This document shows, piece by piece, positions 25,419 to 35,879 of a DNA stretch of 64,000 bases. How positions within the stretch are numbered: the stretch's first letter is position 1; the number at the start of each line of letters is the position of its first letter. The notes under the pieces are model-generated. The model was given only the letters and a program-made list of their open reading frames with translations, was not told where the DNA came from and ran no database searches. Position numbers and translations under genes: made by a program. The stretch lies in contig CCNA01000034.1 of NCBI GenBank assembly GCA_000824805.1, forward strand, positions 682,001 through 746,000. The letters are read 5' to 3'. This DNA comes from Mesorhizobium sp. SOD10 (GTDB lineage Bacteria > Pseudomonadota > Alphaproteobacteria > Rhizobiales > Rhizobiaceae).

Positions 25419-25735
25419 CTGGCGATGTCGGCCTTGACGCCGAGGCGCGCGATGGTTTCCTGCGCGCTGAAGGCGATGCGCTCATGCGCTGCCTTGACGA
25501 TCGGCACCACCTTGTCGACGGCGTCCTGGCTTTCCCATTCGACCACGGTGACGATGTTGAACTCGCCCGGGCCGGAGAACTGTTCCAGCAGGAAATCCTG
25601 CACGAAGCCTTCCTGCTGGCGCAGCAATTCGTGCGTCATGAAAACCTTGCCGAGGATTTCGTCGCGCGCTTGCGCCGGCACGACGAATTTATCGACCCGG
25701 AACACGCTGCCGGTGCGGTGGTTCTTGATGCTCAT
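25394..25735 (-). CDS. Antibiotic biosynthesis monooxygenase (ABM) domain protein
   Basis: A 113-residue protein of the dimeric alpha+beta-barrel type. The core VFRVDKFVVPAQARDEIL, QQEGFVQDFLLEQFSG and NIVTVVEWESQDA matches the ABM family, whose members range from monooxygenases to haem degraders. The specific activity is unknown. It is convergent with, and overlaps, the SMP-30 gene end. The 131 bases upstream, towards the ABC gene, have no coding potential. Confidence 0.8.
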   Translation of the reverse strand: MSIKNHRTGSVFRVDKFVVPAQARDEILGKVFMTHELLRQQEGFVQDFLLEQFSGPGEFNIVTVVEWESQDAVDKVVPIVKAAHERIAFSAQETIARLGVKADIASYQRVPEV

Positions 25736-25866
25736 TTCGATCTGTCTCCGTTCTTGGACGAGTTGCTTCGCAGGGGCTCGGAGACGGTTTGCAAGCTCAA
25801 GTTAAGTTGAGGTCAAGGGGGATTTTGCCCTTCCCTTCTCCCCTTGGGAAGAAGGTGAAGTCGGCG

Positions 25867-27750
25867 CTAGCTCACCTCCGACGTCCTGCGCCGCACAACA
25901 ACCCCCAGCTCGTCGCTCTCGCGGGCGATGCGCAGGCGCTCCTCGGCTTCGGTCGCTTCGCGCTGGCGGTCCCACATCGAGGCGTAGAGGCCGTGTTTGG
26001 CGAGCAACGCCGCATGCGTGCCGCGTTCGGCGATCTGGCCGTCCTTGAGCACGATGATCTCGTCGGCCGAGATCACCGTCGACAAGCGGTGCGCGATCAC
26101 GATGGTGGTGCGGCCCTTGCTGACGAGGTCGAGCGCGGCCTGGATTTCCTGCTCGGTCTGGGTGTCGAGCGCCGAGGTCGCCTCGTCCAGCATCAGAATC
26201 GGCGGCGCCTTGAGGATGGTGCGGGCGATCGCCACGCGCTGCTTCTCGCCGCCCGACAGTTTCAGCCCGCGCTCGCCGACCATCGACTTGTAACCCTCCG
26301 GCAGCTTGTCGATGAACGGCCCGATCTGGGCCAGCTCGGCGGCCTTGCGCACCTCCTCCTCGCTGGCGCTGACGCGGCCGTAGCGGATGTTATAGGCGAT
26401 GGTGTCGTTGAAGAGCACCGTGTCCTGCGGCACCATGCCGAGAACCGCGCGCAGGCTCTCCTGCGTGACATCGCGGATGTCCTGGCCGTCGATCAGCACC
26501 TGGCCTCCCTGCACGTCGTAGAAGCGGAACAGAAGCCTGGAAATGGTCGACTTGCCGGCGCCGGACGGTCCGACGATCGCCACCGTCTTGCCGGCCGGCA
26601 CCTCGAAGGAGACCCCCTTCAGGATCTTGCGGTTAGGATCATAGGAGAAATGCACGTCGCGGAATTCGACCTTGCCGGGACCGACCTTCAAGGGCTTGGC
26701 GTCCGGCTTGTCGACGATCTCCTGGGGCACGTCGAGCAGGTCGAACATATGCTCGATGTCGGTCAGGCCCTGCCGGATCTCGCGGTAGATGAAGCCGATG
26801 AAATTGAGCGGTACCGAGAGCTGGATCAGCATGGCGTTGATAAAGACGAAGTCGCCGACGCTCTGCGTGCCGGCCTGCACCTCCAGCGCCGACATGCACA
26901 TGACGATGACGGTGCCCAGGCCGAAGATGAGGCCCTGGCCGAAGTTCAGCCAGCCCAGCGAGGTCCAGGTCTTGGTCGCGGCGATCTCGTAGCGCGCCAT
27001 CGAGCGGTCGAAGCGCTCGGCCTCCATGCGCTCGTTGGTGAAATATTTGACCGTCTCGAAGTTGAGCAAAGAGTCGATCGCCTTGGTGTTGGCGTCGGTG
27101 TCGCTGTCGTTCATGTCGCGGCGGATCGAGATGCGCCAGTCGCTCGCCTTGACCGTGAACCAGACATAGAGCCAGACGGTGACGGCGACCACGGCGACGT
27201 ATTTCCAGCCATAGGTGAAGGCGAAAATGCCGGCCGTCAGCGCGAATTCGAGGATGGTCGGCGCCGTATTCAGCATGATGAAGCGCACGATCGTCTCGAT
27301 GCCCTTGGTACCGCGCTCGATGATGCGCGACAGGCCGCCGGTGCGGCGCTCAAGATGGAAGCGCAGCGACAGCTGGTGCATGTGGACGAAGGTGCGGTAG
27401 GCGAGCTGGCGCACCGCATACTGGCCGACCCGGGCAAACAGCGCGTCGCGCAGCTGGTTGAAGCCGAGCTGGACCAAGCGCAACAGGTTGTAGGCGATGA
27501 CCAGCATAATCGGCGCGAGCAGGAAAGCTGGCAGCGGCGGCGGCGCCTTCGAGGCGTGCGCCAGAGCATCGGTCGCCCATTTGAAGAAATACGGGCCGGC
27601 GACCAAGGTGACCTTGGCGACCACCAGAAGCAGCGTCGCCCAGGTGACGCGGGCTCTAAGGTCGGCGCGTTCGGCCGGCCACATATAGGGCCAGAGGTTG
27701 CGCAGGGTCGTGAGGGTGCCGGCTTCGGCGGATACGGTTTTTTCGGCCAC
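25867..27750 (-). CDS. ABC transporter ATP-binding/permease protein, Atm1/HMT1 type
   Basis: A 627-residue half-transporter with six membrane helices (about residues 35-320) fused to an ATPase domain. Walker A is VGPSGAGKST near residue 415, the signature is LSGGEKQRVAIAR near residue 520, and Walker B is PILMLDEATSALD near residue 540. The helix region (YFTNERMEAERFDRSMARYE) is the Atm1/HMT1 type, which exports glutathione-linked persulfide or metal. The GTG start at 27750 overlaps the stop of an ArsR gene by one base (TAGTG), so the sensor and exporter are coupled. Confidence 0.92.
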   Translation of the reverse strand: MAEKTVSAEAGTLTTLRNLWPYMWPAERADLRARVTWATLLLVVAKVTLVAGPYFFKWATDALAHASKAPPPLPAFLLAPIMLVIAYNLLRLVQLGFNQLRDALFARVGQYAVRQLAYRTFVHMHQLSLRFHLERRTGGLSRIIERGTKGIETIVRFIMLNTAPTILEFALTAGIFAFTYGWKYVAVVAVTVWLYVWFTVKASDWRISIRRDMNDSDTDANTKAIDSLLNFETVKYFTNERMEAERFDRSMARYEIAATKTWTSLGWLNFGQGLIFGLGTVIVMCMSALEVQAGTQSVGDFVFINAMLIQLSVPLNFIGFIYREIRQGLTDIEHMFDLLDVPQEIVDKPDAKPLKVGPGKVEFRDVHFSYDPNRKILKGVSFEVPAGKTVAIVGPSGAGKSTISRLLFRFYDVQGGQVLIDGQDIRDVTQESLRAVLGMVPQDTVLFNDTIAYNIRYGRVSASEEEVRKAAELAQIGPFIDKLPEGYKSMVGERGLKLSGGEKQRVAIARTILKAPPILMLDEATSALDTQTEQEIQAALDLVSKGRTTIVIAHRLSTVISADEIIVLKDGQIAERGTHAALLAKHGLYASMWDRQREATEAEERLRIARESDELGVVVRRRTSEVS

Positions 27751-28085
27751 TAGTCTTGCCTTTTGGGTGAGAGGCTGGGGCAGCAGGAGTTGACGAGATC
27801 GGTGAGCGAGGCCGAGACACCGGCCAGCGCGGCGTGGTCGACGGCATAGCGCGAGCGCTGCCGGTCGGCCTCGAAGCGGACCAGCCCCGCCTCGACCAGC
27901 ACCTTCAGATGCTGCGAGACGGTCGACTGGGCGAGGTCGAGATGATCGACCACCTCACGGCAGGAGCAGCAGGAGCTGGCCGAGAGGCGTTTCAGGATCT
28001 CGATGCGTGCCGGATGCGAAAGCGCCGCCAGGCGGAGCGCCATGGCGTGACTGTCGCTGCAGCGGATTTCGGGGGATTCGGTCAT
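27750..28085 (-). CDS. ArsR family metal-type regulator
   Basis: A 111-residue winged-helix repressor. The DNA-binding helix is LDLAQSTVSQHLKVLVEAG. Where classical ArsR/SmtB proteins carry the ELCVC box this one has SSCCSCREVVDHL, keeping a Cys-x-Cys plus a third Cys, and the C-terminus adds NSCCPS. A thiophilic metal or polysulfide sensor is likely. The ATG at 28085 is preferred; an in-frame GTG at 28106 would add seven residues. It is coupled to the downstream Atm1-type exporter gene, the probable target. Confidence 0.88.
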   Translation of the reverse strand: MTESPEIRCSDSHAMALRLAALSHPARIEILKRLSASSCCSCREVVDHLDLAQSTVSQHLKVLVEAGLVRFEADRQRSRYAVDHAALAGVSASLTDLVNSCCPSLSPKRQD

Positions 28086-28134
28086 CGTCCATCGGCGATC
28101 CCCCACAAGGGGGGAGATCAGCCAATCGCCACCC

Positions 28135-29625
28135 TCACTCCGTCTTCGTCGGAGTGGTCATCTGCTCGCCCAAAGCCTTCATGTCGGCATCCTCGCCTTC
28201 CTTCGACTTGGATGGCACCTTGAACACCTGGCCCGGCCAGATGCGATCGGGATCGCGGATCTGGTCCTGGTTGGCCAGATAGATGGTCGAGAACCGAGTG
28301 CCATGGCCATAGACGCGGCGCGAGATTCGCCAGAGCGTGTCGTTGCGGCGGATGATGACCGCGCTGTCGGCATGTTCGAGCTTGGGCGCAACCGTCTCGG
28401 GCACATCGGTCGTGGGCGTCGCTTCAGCGACCTTGGCAGGAGCCTCGGCGGGCTTGGCCGCTTCGGCCGTTGCGGCCGGCTTGGTTTCAGCGGTCGCGGG
28501 CGCCTCGGCCTGCTTGGCCTCGCCCGTCTTCATCTCGCTGGGGGCGACGGCGGCCATCGACTCGCCGGGCTCGCGCTCGAACGGTACGGCGGCGCGGGCG
28601 ACGACCTTGACGCCGTCATCATCCAGCCCGTCGACATGGATGGTGTAGCTGCCGACCGGGATGTCCCGCTTCGCCTCGATCAGGAAATGGCCGTCGGGCG
28701 AAGTCTTTGCATCGCCGAGCAGCATGTCCCCGGCATAGGCACGCACCTTGCGGCCGGGATCGGCCGTGCCGGCGACGAAGATCTTGCCGCCGTCGATCTC
28801 GACCGCCTCGACGGCAATCTTGGGCTCCGCCGCGGCACCCGCAGCCGGCGCGGTCGCCTGGTCCGTGGCGGCCGGCGCGGTCGCAGCCGGCGCCGAGGCC
28901 GTGTCGGATCCAGCCGGCGCGGTCGCAGCCGGGGCCTGGGTCGCAGGCGCCGCCGCCTGACCGGTTGCGGCCGGCGCCGCCTGCTTGGTCTCGGCCTGCG
29001 GCACGGTGATCAGTTGCGAGGCCTTGCCCGGCTCCTCGACCATGGCCAGCACCTGACCCGTCGGGCTCTGCGGCACCGAGACGACGGCGGTCTGGGCCGA
29101 GGCGACGGTAGTGCCGCCGACCGTCTGGCGCAGCGTGATCGTATAGTCGCCCGGCTTCAGCGGATCGTCCAGCACGATGGCGAAGGCGCCGTCCGGGCCG
29201 GAATCGGTCGAGCCGAGCACGGTGCCGCCACTCAGGATCTCGACCTTGGCGTTGGGCGCGGCGCTGCCGGCGACGACGACCGAGCCATTGCCTTCGACGC
29301 GCACGACATCGAAGGTCGGCAGAGTCGGGCCTGTAGCGGCGGCTGGCGCCTGGGCGGGCGTTGTGGTGGCCGGCGCCATCTTATTGGCAGGCGCCATCGT
29401 ATTCGCCGGAGCCATTGTGTTTGAAGGAGCCTGGGGCACGCGCGCCTCCGTGCCCGTGCTCGAGGATTCAGCGGGTTTCGCATCGCCCTGCGGCAGCGCC
29501 GCGACCTGCGCCGGCTTCTGGTTGTTGATATAAGGGTCGAGCGCGCCCGAGCCGTAGGCGACCGCCGCGACGGCGACAACGCCGCCCGCCGCAAACAAAA
29601 ACGCCTTGGAAGGATTGATAGCCAT
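28135..29625 (-). CDS. LysM domain protein with Ig-like repeats
   Basis: A 496-residue cell-envelope protein. An N-terminal hydrophobic segment (residues 8-28) acts as signal or anchor. Long Ala/Pro/Thr-rich disordered linkers join two Ig-like domains (about residues 100-190 and 265-355, both with the GS..VVVAGSA / GGKIFVAGTAD pattern). A C-terminal LysM domain (NDTLWRISRRVYGHGTRFSTIYLANQDQIRDPDRIWPGQ) binds peptidoglycan. Short MAPANTMAPANKMAPA repeats occur in the linker. LysM/Ig proteins of this layout are common in Rhizobiales; the role is probably structural. Confidence 0.87.
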   Translation of the reverse strand: MAINPSKAFLFAAGGVVAVAAVAYGSGALDPYINNQKPAQVAALPQGDAKPAESSSTGTEARVPQAPSNTMAPANTMAPANKMAPATTTPAQAPAAATGPTLPTFDVVRVEGNGSVVVAGSAAPNAKVEILSGGTVLGSTDSGPDGAFAIVLDDPLKPGDYTITLRQTVGGTTVASAQTAVVSVPQSPTGQVLAMVEEPGKASQLITVPQAETKQAAPAATGQAAAPATQAPAATAPAGSDTASAPAATAPAATDQATAPAAGAAAEPKIAVEAVEIDGGKIFVAGTADPGRKVRAYAGDMLLGDAKTSPDGHFLIEAKRDIPVGSYTIHVDGLDDDGVKVVARAAVPFEREPGESMAAVAPSEMKTGEAKQAEAPATAETKPAATAEAAKPAEAPAKVAEATPTTDVPETVAPKLEHADSAVIIRRNDTLWRISRRVYGHGTRFSTIYLANQDQIRDPDRIWPGQVFKVPSKSKEGEDADMKALGEQMTTPTKTE

Positions 29626-29686
29626 AATTCCTTATTGCCCCCTTAGCCACCTAACGCCCGGTCTAGCGTGTTTTCTCTACGCTCAC

Positions 29687-29710
29687 AAGAAAAAGCCCGT
29701 CGGCGGGCTT
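29687..29710 (-). terminator. Minus-strand terminator-like hairpin between divergent genes
   Basis: The stem aagcccg-tcgg-cgggctt (29693-29710) is followed on the minus strand by TTTTTCTTGTG. It therefore reads as a terminator for leftward transcription, yet no minus-strand gene lies upstream of it; the LysM gene begins about 65 bases further left and LOG is on the plus strand. It may be a leader attenuator for the LysM gene. Confidence 0.6.
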
Positions 29711-29745
29711 GACCCGGCCAACCGTCCCCATCACCAATCATCGCC

Positions 29746-30354
29746 ATGAACACGATTCGATCCGTCTGCGTCTATTGCGGCTCGTCTCCGGGCCGCGACG
29801 AGGCCTATATCAAGGCCGGCCACACGCTCGGCCGCTCGCTTGCCAAATCCGGGTTGCGCCTGATCTATGGCGGCGGCACCAAGGGAATCATGGGCGCCGT
29901 CGCCGATGGCGCTCTCAAGGCCGGCGGCAAAGTCACCGGCATCATCCCACGCTTCCTGATCAACAAGGAAGCGACCGAAAGTGCGCTCGACAAGCTCGAT
30001 GAACTCTTGATCACCGACAATATGCATGAGCGCAAGCACAGCATGTTCGAAAAATCCGACGCCTTTGTGGCACTGCCCGGCGGCATCGGCACGGTGGAGG
30101 AGATCGTCGAGATCATGACCTGGGCGCAGCTCGGCCATCACCGCAAGCCGATCGTCTTCGCCAACGTCAAGGGTTTCTGGGACCCGATGCTGGCGCTGAT
30201 CGAGCACATGTCGGAGGAAGGCTTCATTCACACCGCGCATAGGGTCAAGCCGCTGGTGGTCAACGACCCGGAAGCGATCGTCCCCGCCATCATGGTGGCG
30301 GGCTCGTCGGTCGACGCCCCGACGGAAGGGGTGCAGTCGGTGATAGACAAAATG

Positions 30355-30357
<3 letters not shown>
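29746..30357 (+). CDS. LOG family protein (TIGR00730), cytokinin riboside 5'-monophosphate phosphoribohydrolase-like
   Basis: A 203-residue Rossmann-fold protein of the LOG/YvdD family, which releases the base from nucleoside monophosphates, including cytokinin precursors. The diagnostic motif PGGIGTVEEIVEIMTWAQLG is at about residues 107-126, and SVCVYCGSSPGRDEAY and LIYGGGTKGIMGAVADGA are at the N-terminus. In plant-associated rhizobia the activity could influence cytokinins, but many such genes act in general nucleotide turnover. The TAG stop is embedded in a tandem heptamer array. Confidence 0.9.
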
Positions 30358-31358
<1,001 letters not shown>

Positions 31359-31461
31359 CTTCCAAGTCCCAGTAGGTCTGAACTTTAGCCTAATCAGTCT
31401 TGGACAGTCTGACCAGCCGGCGCGATATCTCCCGCATCAACCAGCCACGAAGGAGACCGCC
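31359..31461. promoter_or_regulatory. Divergent promoter region of the LysR / isomerase-like pair
   Basis: Repeated gtctga/gtcttg words (31374-31411) and a ggtctg ... cagtctgacc dyad could bind the LysR protein. For the rightward gene TTGGAC (31400-31405), 18 bases, GATATC (31424-31429) is a weak promoter candidate. Confidence 0.4.
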
Positions 31462-31752
31462 ATGCAGTTCTTTGCCCTGCTTACCCGCAACACCCAGAAG
31501 TTCAGCGACGCCGATTTCGCTCCCCTGCTCCCGCCTGAATCCGAGCAGCGCAAGACGCTCTACGTGCAAGGCGCGGTGCGCCAGATCTGGAACCGCGGCG
31601 ACGTTCCCGGCACCGGCATAATGTTCGAGGCGGCCAACGAGAAGGAAGTGCGCGGCCACCTCGCCACGCTGCCCCTGATCGAAGCCGGCATGATGGATAT
31701 CGCGGCGATTGTGCCGCTGAACCCTTATCCCGGTTTCGGGCCAAAGCGCTGA
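31462..31752 (+). CDS. Muconolactone isomerase-like / YCII-type small protein
   Basis: A 96-residue protein. The ATG at 31462 has a clear aaggaga site about eight bases upstream and gives MQFFALLTRNTQKFSDADF; the frame open further upstream belongs to the intergenic region. The C-terminal pattern EVRGHLATLPLIEAGMMDI with ends VPLNPYPGFG resembles muconolactone delta-isomerase and related ferredoxin-like fold proteins. No other beta-ketoadipate genes are near, so a true catabolic role is uncertain. It is divergent from a LysR gene. Confidence 0.75.
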   Translation: MQFFALLTRNTQKFSDADFAPLLPPESEQRKTLYVQGAVRQIWNRGDVPGTGIMFEAANEKEVRGHLATLPLIEAGMMDIAAIVPLNPYPGFGPKR

Positions 31753-31763
31753 GTGAGGCTTCA

Positions 31764-31796
31764 GGTGAGGCTGTTATCCCGCGCAGCAGCCTCACC
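31764..31796 (+). promoter_or_regulatory. Hairpin after the isomerase-like gene
   Basis: A 10-bp perfect stem (ggtgaggctg / cagcctcacc) with a 13-base loop, 12 bases after the stop. No T-run follows. It may serve as a weak terminator. Confidence 0.45.
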
Positions 31797-31888
31797 GCCT
31801 CGGGGCCGTAATCGCGGCCACCCGCTCCCCTTGCCGCAGACGAAGCCGGCGCTATTCTCGGCCGCGATCCGAAACAGGGCGGATATCC

Positions 31889-32659
31889 ATGAAACTTGGC
31901 TTTGTCGGCACGGGCGCCTTGAGCTCGGCCATCGTCACCGGGCTGAAATCGCTGCCGGGCGAGACGACGCCGGTCGTGGTCTCGCCGCGCAACGAGGCGA
32001 TCGCCGCGGCGCTTGCCCAGCGCTTTGCGGATGTGCGCATCGCCGCCGACAACCAGGCCGTGCTCGACCAGTGCGACATCGTGATGCTGGCGGTGCGGCC
32101 GCAGATCGCGCGCGAGGTGCTGAAGGAGCTGCGGTTCGGCGAGGACCATCACGTCGTCAGCCTGATCGCGACGATCTCGCGTGAGGAGATCACCCGTCTC
32201 GTGGCGCCGGCCGCGCATGTCGGCAAGGCCCTGCCCATGCCGATGATCGCCCGCCTGCAGGGCGCGACACTCATCTGCCCGCCGGACCCGATCGTCGCGG
32301 CGTTCTTCGGCAAGCTTGGCCGGGTGATCGAGGTCGAGGATCAGGGCGAGTTCGATGCGCTCAGCGTCGTCACCGCGACCTATGCCAGCTATTTCAAATA
32401 TCTCGACACGATCCACGCCTGGGTGCGCGGCCAAGGCGTTCCGGGCGACAAGGCCCGCGACTACATCACCAGCATCTACAAGGCGCTGGCCAACGCGCCG
32501 GATACGGCGCCGGACGAAGATTTCATGCATCTTGCGCAGGATTATGCGACGCGCGGCGGCATCAACGAGCAAGTGCTGCGCGAGCTGACGGAACGGGGCA
32601 CGTTCGAGGCCTTCGCCGAGAGTCTTGACCGCGTGCACCGGCGCATTGCCGGCAAATAG
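31889..32659 (+). CDS. Pyrroline-5-carboxylate reductase family protein
   Basis: A 256-residue NAD(P)-dependent reductase of the ProC family. The dinucleotide site is GFVGTGALSSAIVTGL at residues 4-19, the central block is MLAVRPQIAREVL, and the C-terminal dimer domain contains GGINEQVLRELTERGTF, the GG-x-T/N-type ProC motif. It is probably a ProC paralogue, since the domain around VGKALPMP diverges from the canonical PN motif. The stop is one base from the stop of the convergent RND permease gene. Confidence 0.8.
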   Translation: MKLGFVGTGALSSAIVTGLKSLPGETTPVVVSPRNEAIAAALAQRFADVRIAADNQAVLDQCDIVMLAVRPQIAREVLKELRFGEDHHVVSLIATISREEITRLVAPAAHVGKALPMPMIARLQGATLICPPDPIVAAFFGKLGRVIEVEDQGEFDALSVVTATYASYFKYLDTIHAWVRGQGVPGDKARDYITSIYKALANAPDTAPDEDFMHLAQDYATRGGINEQVLRELTERGTFEAFAESLDRVHRRIAGK

Positions 32660-32660
32660 C

Positions 32661-35600
32661 TCACTCGGCCGGCGCAAGCCGCGCTGAGCGTCTGCGCGCG
32701 CTCAGCCTATCGAGATAGAGATAGACGACCGGCGTGGTGTAGAGCGTCAGGAGCTGCGAGACGATGAGGCCGCCGACGATCGCCGCGCCGAGCGGCTGGC
32801 GCAGCTCCGCGCCCGTGCCGGTCTCGATCGCCAGCGGCAGCGCGCCGAGCAGCGCGGCAAAAGTCGTCATCATGATCGGCCGGAAGCGCTGGACGCTCGC
32901 CTTGTGGATCGCCGCGCGGGCCGAGAGGCCTTCCTGGCGTTCGGCATGCAACGCCATGTCGATCATCATGATGGCATTCTTCTTGACGATGCCGATCAGC
33001 AGGATGATGCCGATCAGCGAGATCACATCGAACTCCATGCCGGTGACGATGAGCGCGAGCAGCGCGCCGATGCCCGCCGAGGGCAGCGTCGACAGGATGG
33101 TGATCGGGTGCACATAGCTTTCGTAGAGCACGCCGAGCACGACATAGATCGTGGCAAGTGCCGCGGCGATCAAAAGCAGTTCGTTGAGCAGGTTGGCGCG
33201 GAAGGCGAGCGCGGTGCCGGCCAGTGAGCCGTGGATCGTGACCGGCATTTTGAGCTCGGCCATGGCGCGGTCGATCGCGGCCGAAGCGTCGCCAAGCGTG
33301 GCGCCATCGGCAAGGTTGAAGGAAATGGTCGTGGCGACGAAATGGCCCTGGTGGTTGACCGAGAGCGGCATGGTCGCCGGGCCGTAGGTGCTGAAGGCGG
33401 CCAAAGGCACCATCTTCTCGGCCGAAGTGCTGACCGCAGCACCACTCGAGGCGCTGCCATGGCCGGTGACGGCGATGGCGTTGGTCGCCTGGTTGCGCAG
33501 CGAGCCCGTCAAGCTGCCGGCCAGCGCATTGGTCTGCTGTGTGCCGCTCGCCGCAGCGCCTGAGGTGCTGACATAGATGCCGTTCAATGCGCTTGGGTCC
33601 TGCAAATAGCGCGGCGCCACCTCCATGACGACATGATACTGGTTGCGAGCGTTGAAGATCGTCGACACCTGACGCTGGCCGAAGGCGTCGTAAAGCGTGG
33701 CATCGATGCTTTGAGGTGTCAGGCCGAGTCTGGCAGCGCTCTCGCGATCGACCGTAATGTTGGTTTCGAGCCCGGCCTCGTCGCGGTCCGAATTGACGTC
33801 GGTGAGTTCCGGCGCCTGCTTCAGGAGATCGACCAGCTTCGGCGTCCATTGGTCGAGATCGGCGGTGGTGTCGGCCTGCAGCGTATACTGATAGGTCGCC
33901 AGGCTCTGGCGGCCGCCGACCCTGATCTCCTGGCGCGGATTGAGGAAGAGCTGCGCGCCCGGCAACTGCCCGAGCCGGGCGCGCAGCCTGGTCAGCACCA
34001 CTTGCAGCGGAGCCCGCTCGCCCTTCGGTTTCAGGGCGACCTGGACGAAGCCGGAATTGGTCTGCCGGCCGCCGATATAGCCGACCACATTCTCGACCGC
34101 CGAGTCGCTTTTGAGGATCTGCTCCAGCTGCTCGAATTTCTGCCGCATCAGCTGGAAGGAAATGGCCTGATCGGCGCGCAGACCGCCCATCAACTCACCG
34201 GTGTCCTGCTGCGGGAAGAAGCCTTTCGGCACCGCCGTGTAGAGATAGGCGTTGAAGACGATGGCCGCGAGAAGCACCACCAGCATGATTTCCGCATTGT
34301 CGAGCGACCAGGCGAGCGAACGTCCGTAACCGGCGCGGACGCGTTCGAACACGCCTTCGCCGAAGCGTGCAAGGAACGAGCGCCCGACCGACGAGCTGGC
34401 AGCCGGGCGCAGGAAATGCGCGCAGATCATCGGCGTCACCGTCAGCGACAGCGCCAGCGAAATGGCGATCGACAGCGAGAGCGTCAGGGCGAATTCCTGG
34501 AACAAGCGGCCAAGTATGCCGCCCATCAGCAGGATCGGCAGAAAGACAGCCACCAGCGAGGCGCTCATCGACAGCACGGTGAAGCCGACTTCCCCGGCGC
34601 CGACGAGCGCCGCCTTGCCGCGCGGCATGCCGTCCTCGATGTGGCGCGTGATGTTTTCGAGCACCACGATGGCATCGTCGACCACGAAGCCGGTGGCGAT
34701 GGTGAGCGCCATCAGCGACAGATTGTCGAGCGTAAAGCCGAGCAGATACACCGCACCGAAGGTGCCGAGGATCGAGACGACCAGCGCGACGCTCGGGATC
34801 AGTGCCGCGCGCCAGTCGCGCAGGAATGAGAACACGACCAGGATGACGAGCAGCACCGCCAGCACCAGCGTGAGTTCGGTGTCGTGCAGCGAGCCGCGTA
34901 TCGTGGTCGAACCGTCGGTCGCGATGCTGAGCCGCGCATCGGCCGGCACCGAGGCCTGCAGTGTCGGGATTAACGCGCGGACGCGGTCGACGGTCTCGAT
35001 GATGTTGGCGTTGGGCTCGCGGTAGAGCACCAGAAGCACCGCCGGCTCGCCATTGGCGAGGCCGAGATTGCGCACATCCTCGACGGAATCCTCGACATCG
35101 GCGATGTCGCGAAGTCTGACCGCCGCGTTGTTGCGCCAGGCGATGACCAGATCGCGAAAGTCGGCGGCGTGGCTCGCCTGGTCGTTGGTGTAGAGCTGGT
35201 AGCGCAACGCGCCGTCTTCCTCGAAACCTTTCGGGCTGCGCGCGTTGGCGGAAGCAAGGGCCGCCCGCACATCCTCCAGGCCGATGCCGTAATGAAACAG
35301 CGCGCCGGGGTTGAGCTCGACACGCACCGCCGGCAGCGACGAGCCGCCGAGATCGACATTGCCGACGCCCTCGACCTGTGACAGGCGCTGCTGCAGCACG
35401 GTCGCGGCCGCGTCATAGAGCTGGCCGGGGGTGAGCGTGCGCGAGGTCAGCGCCAGGATCATCACCGGCGAATCGGCGGGGTTGTATTTGCGATAGGTCG
35501 GATTGCTGTGCAGATCCGACGGCAGGTCGGCGCGCGCGGCGTTGATCGCGGCCTGAACGTCACGCGCCGCGCCGTTGATGTCGCGGTCGAGGCCGAATTG

Positions 35601-35879
35601 CAGCACGACATTGGTCGAGCCGGTGCCCGAACGCGAGGTCATCTCGGAGACGCCGGCGATCTGGCCGAGGTGGCGCTCCAGCGGTGCTGCGACATCGGTC
35701 GCCATCGTGTCCGGGCTGGCGCCCGCCATCGAGGCCTGCACCGAGATGGTGGGGAAATCGACCTTGGGCAGCGGCGCCACCGGCAAATTGAAATAGGCGA
35801 TCAGGCCGGCAGCGGCCAAGCCGATCGCGAGCAGCGTGGTGGCGACCGGCCGAGCGATGAACGGCGCAGAGAGGTTCAC
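32661..35879 (-). CDS. RND efflux permease, MdtC-like
   Basis: A 1072-residue inner-membrane pump subunit of the HAE1/MdtB-MdtC group. It has the N-terminal helix then porter domain (FPTISVQASMAGASPDTM), and the proton-relay helix with GFVVDDAIVVLENITRH near residue 400. It is the last gene of the three-gene efflux operon, and its ATG overlaps the stop of the previous permease gene by four bases (ATGA, 35876-35879). In MdtABC systems the two permeases form a heterotrimer. Probable substrates are organic compounds or bile-salt-like molecules; no TolC gene is in the window. Confidence 0.93.
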   Translation of the reverse strand: MNLSAPFIARPVATTLLAIGLAAAGLIAYFNLPVAPLPKVDFPTISVQASMAGASPDTMATDVAAPLERHLGQIAGVSEMTSRSGTGSTNVVLQFGLDRDINGAARDVQAAINAARADLPSDLHSNPTYRKYNPADSPVMILALTSRTLTPGQLYDAAATVLQQRLSQVEGVGNVDLGGSSLPAVRVELNPGALFHYGIGLEDVRAALASANARSPKGFEEDGALRYQLYTNDQASHAADFRDLVIAWRNNAAVRLRDIADVEDSVEDVRNLGLANGEPAVLLVLYREPNANIIETVDRVRALIPTLQASVPADARLSIATDGSTTIRGSLHDTELTLVLAVLLVILVVFSFLRDWRAALIPSVALVVSILGTFGAVYLLGFTLDNLSLMALTIATGFVVDDAIVVLENITRHIEDGMPRGKAALVGAGEVGFTVLSMSASLVAVFLPILLMGGILGRLFQEFALTLSLSIAISLALSLTVTPMICAHFLRPAASSSVGRSFLARFGEGVFERVRAGYGRSLAWSLDNAEIMLVVLLAAIVFNAYLYTAVPKGFFPQQDTGELMGGLRADQAISFQLMRQKFEQLEQILKSDSAVENVVGYIGGRQTNSGFVQVALKPKGERAPLQVVLTRLRARLGQLPGAQLFLNPRQEIRVGGRQSLATYQYTLQADTTADLDQWTPKLVDLLKQAPELTDVNSDRDEAGLETNITVDRESAARLGLTPQSIDATLYDAFGQRQVSTIFNARNQYHVVMEVAPRYLQDPSALNGIYVSTSGAAASGTQQTNALAGSLTGSLRNQATNAIAVTGHGSASSGAAVSTSAEKMVPLAAFSTYGPATMPLSVNHQGHFVATTISFNLADGATLGDASAAIDRAMAELKMPVTIHGSLAGTALAFRANLLNELLLIAAALATIYVVLGVLYESYVHPITILSTLPSAGIGALLALIVTGMEFDVISLIGIILLIGIVKKNAIMMIDMALHAERQEGLSARAAIHKASVQRFRPIMMTTFAALLGALPLAIETGTGAELRQPLGAAIVGGLIVSQLLTLYTTPVVYLYLDRLSARRRSARLAPAE

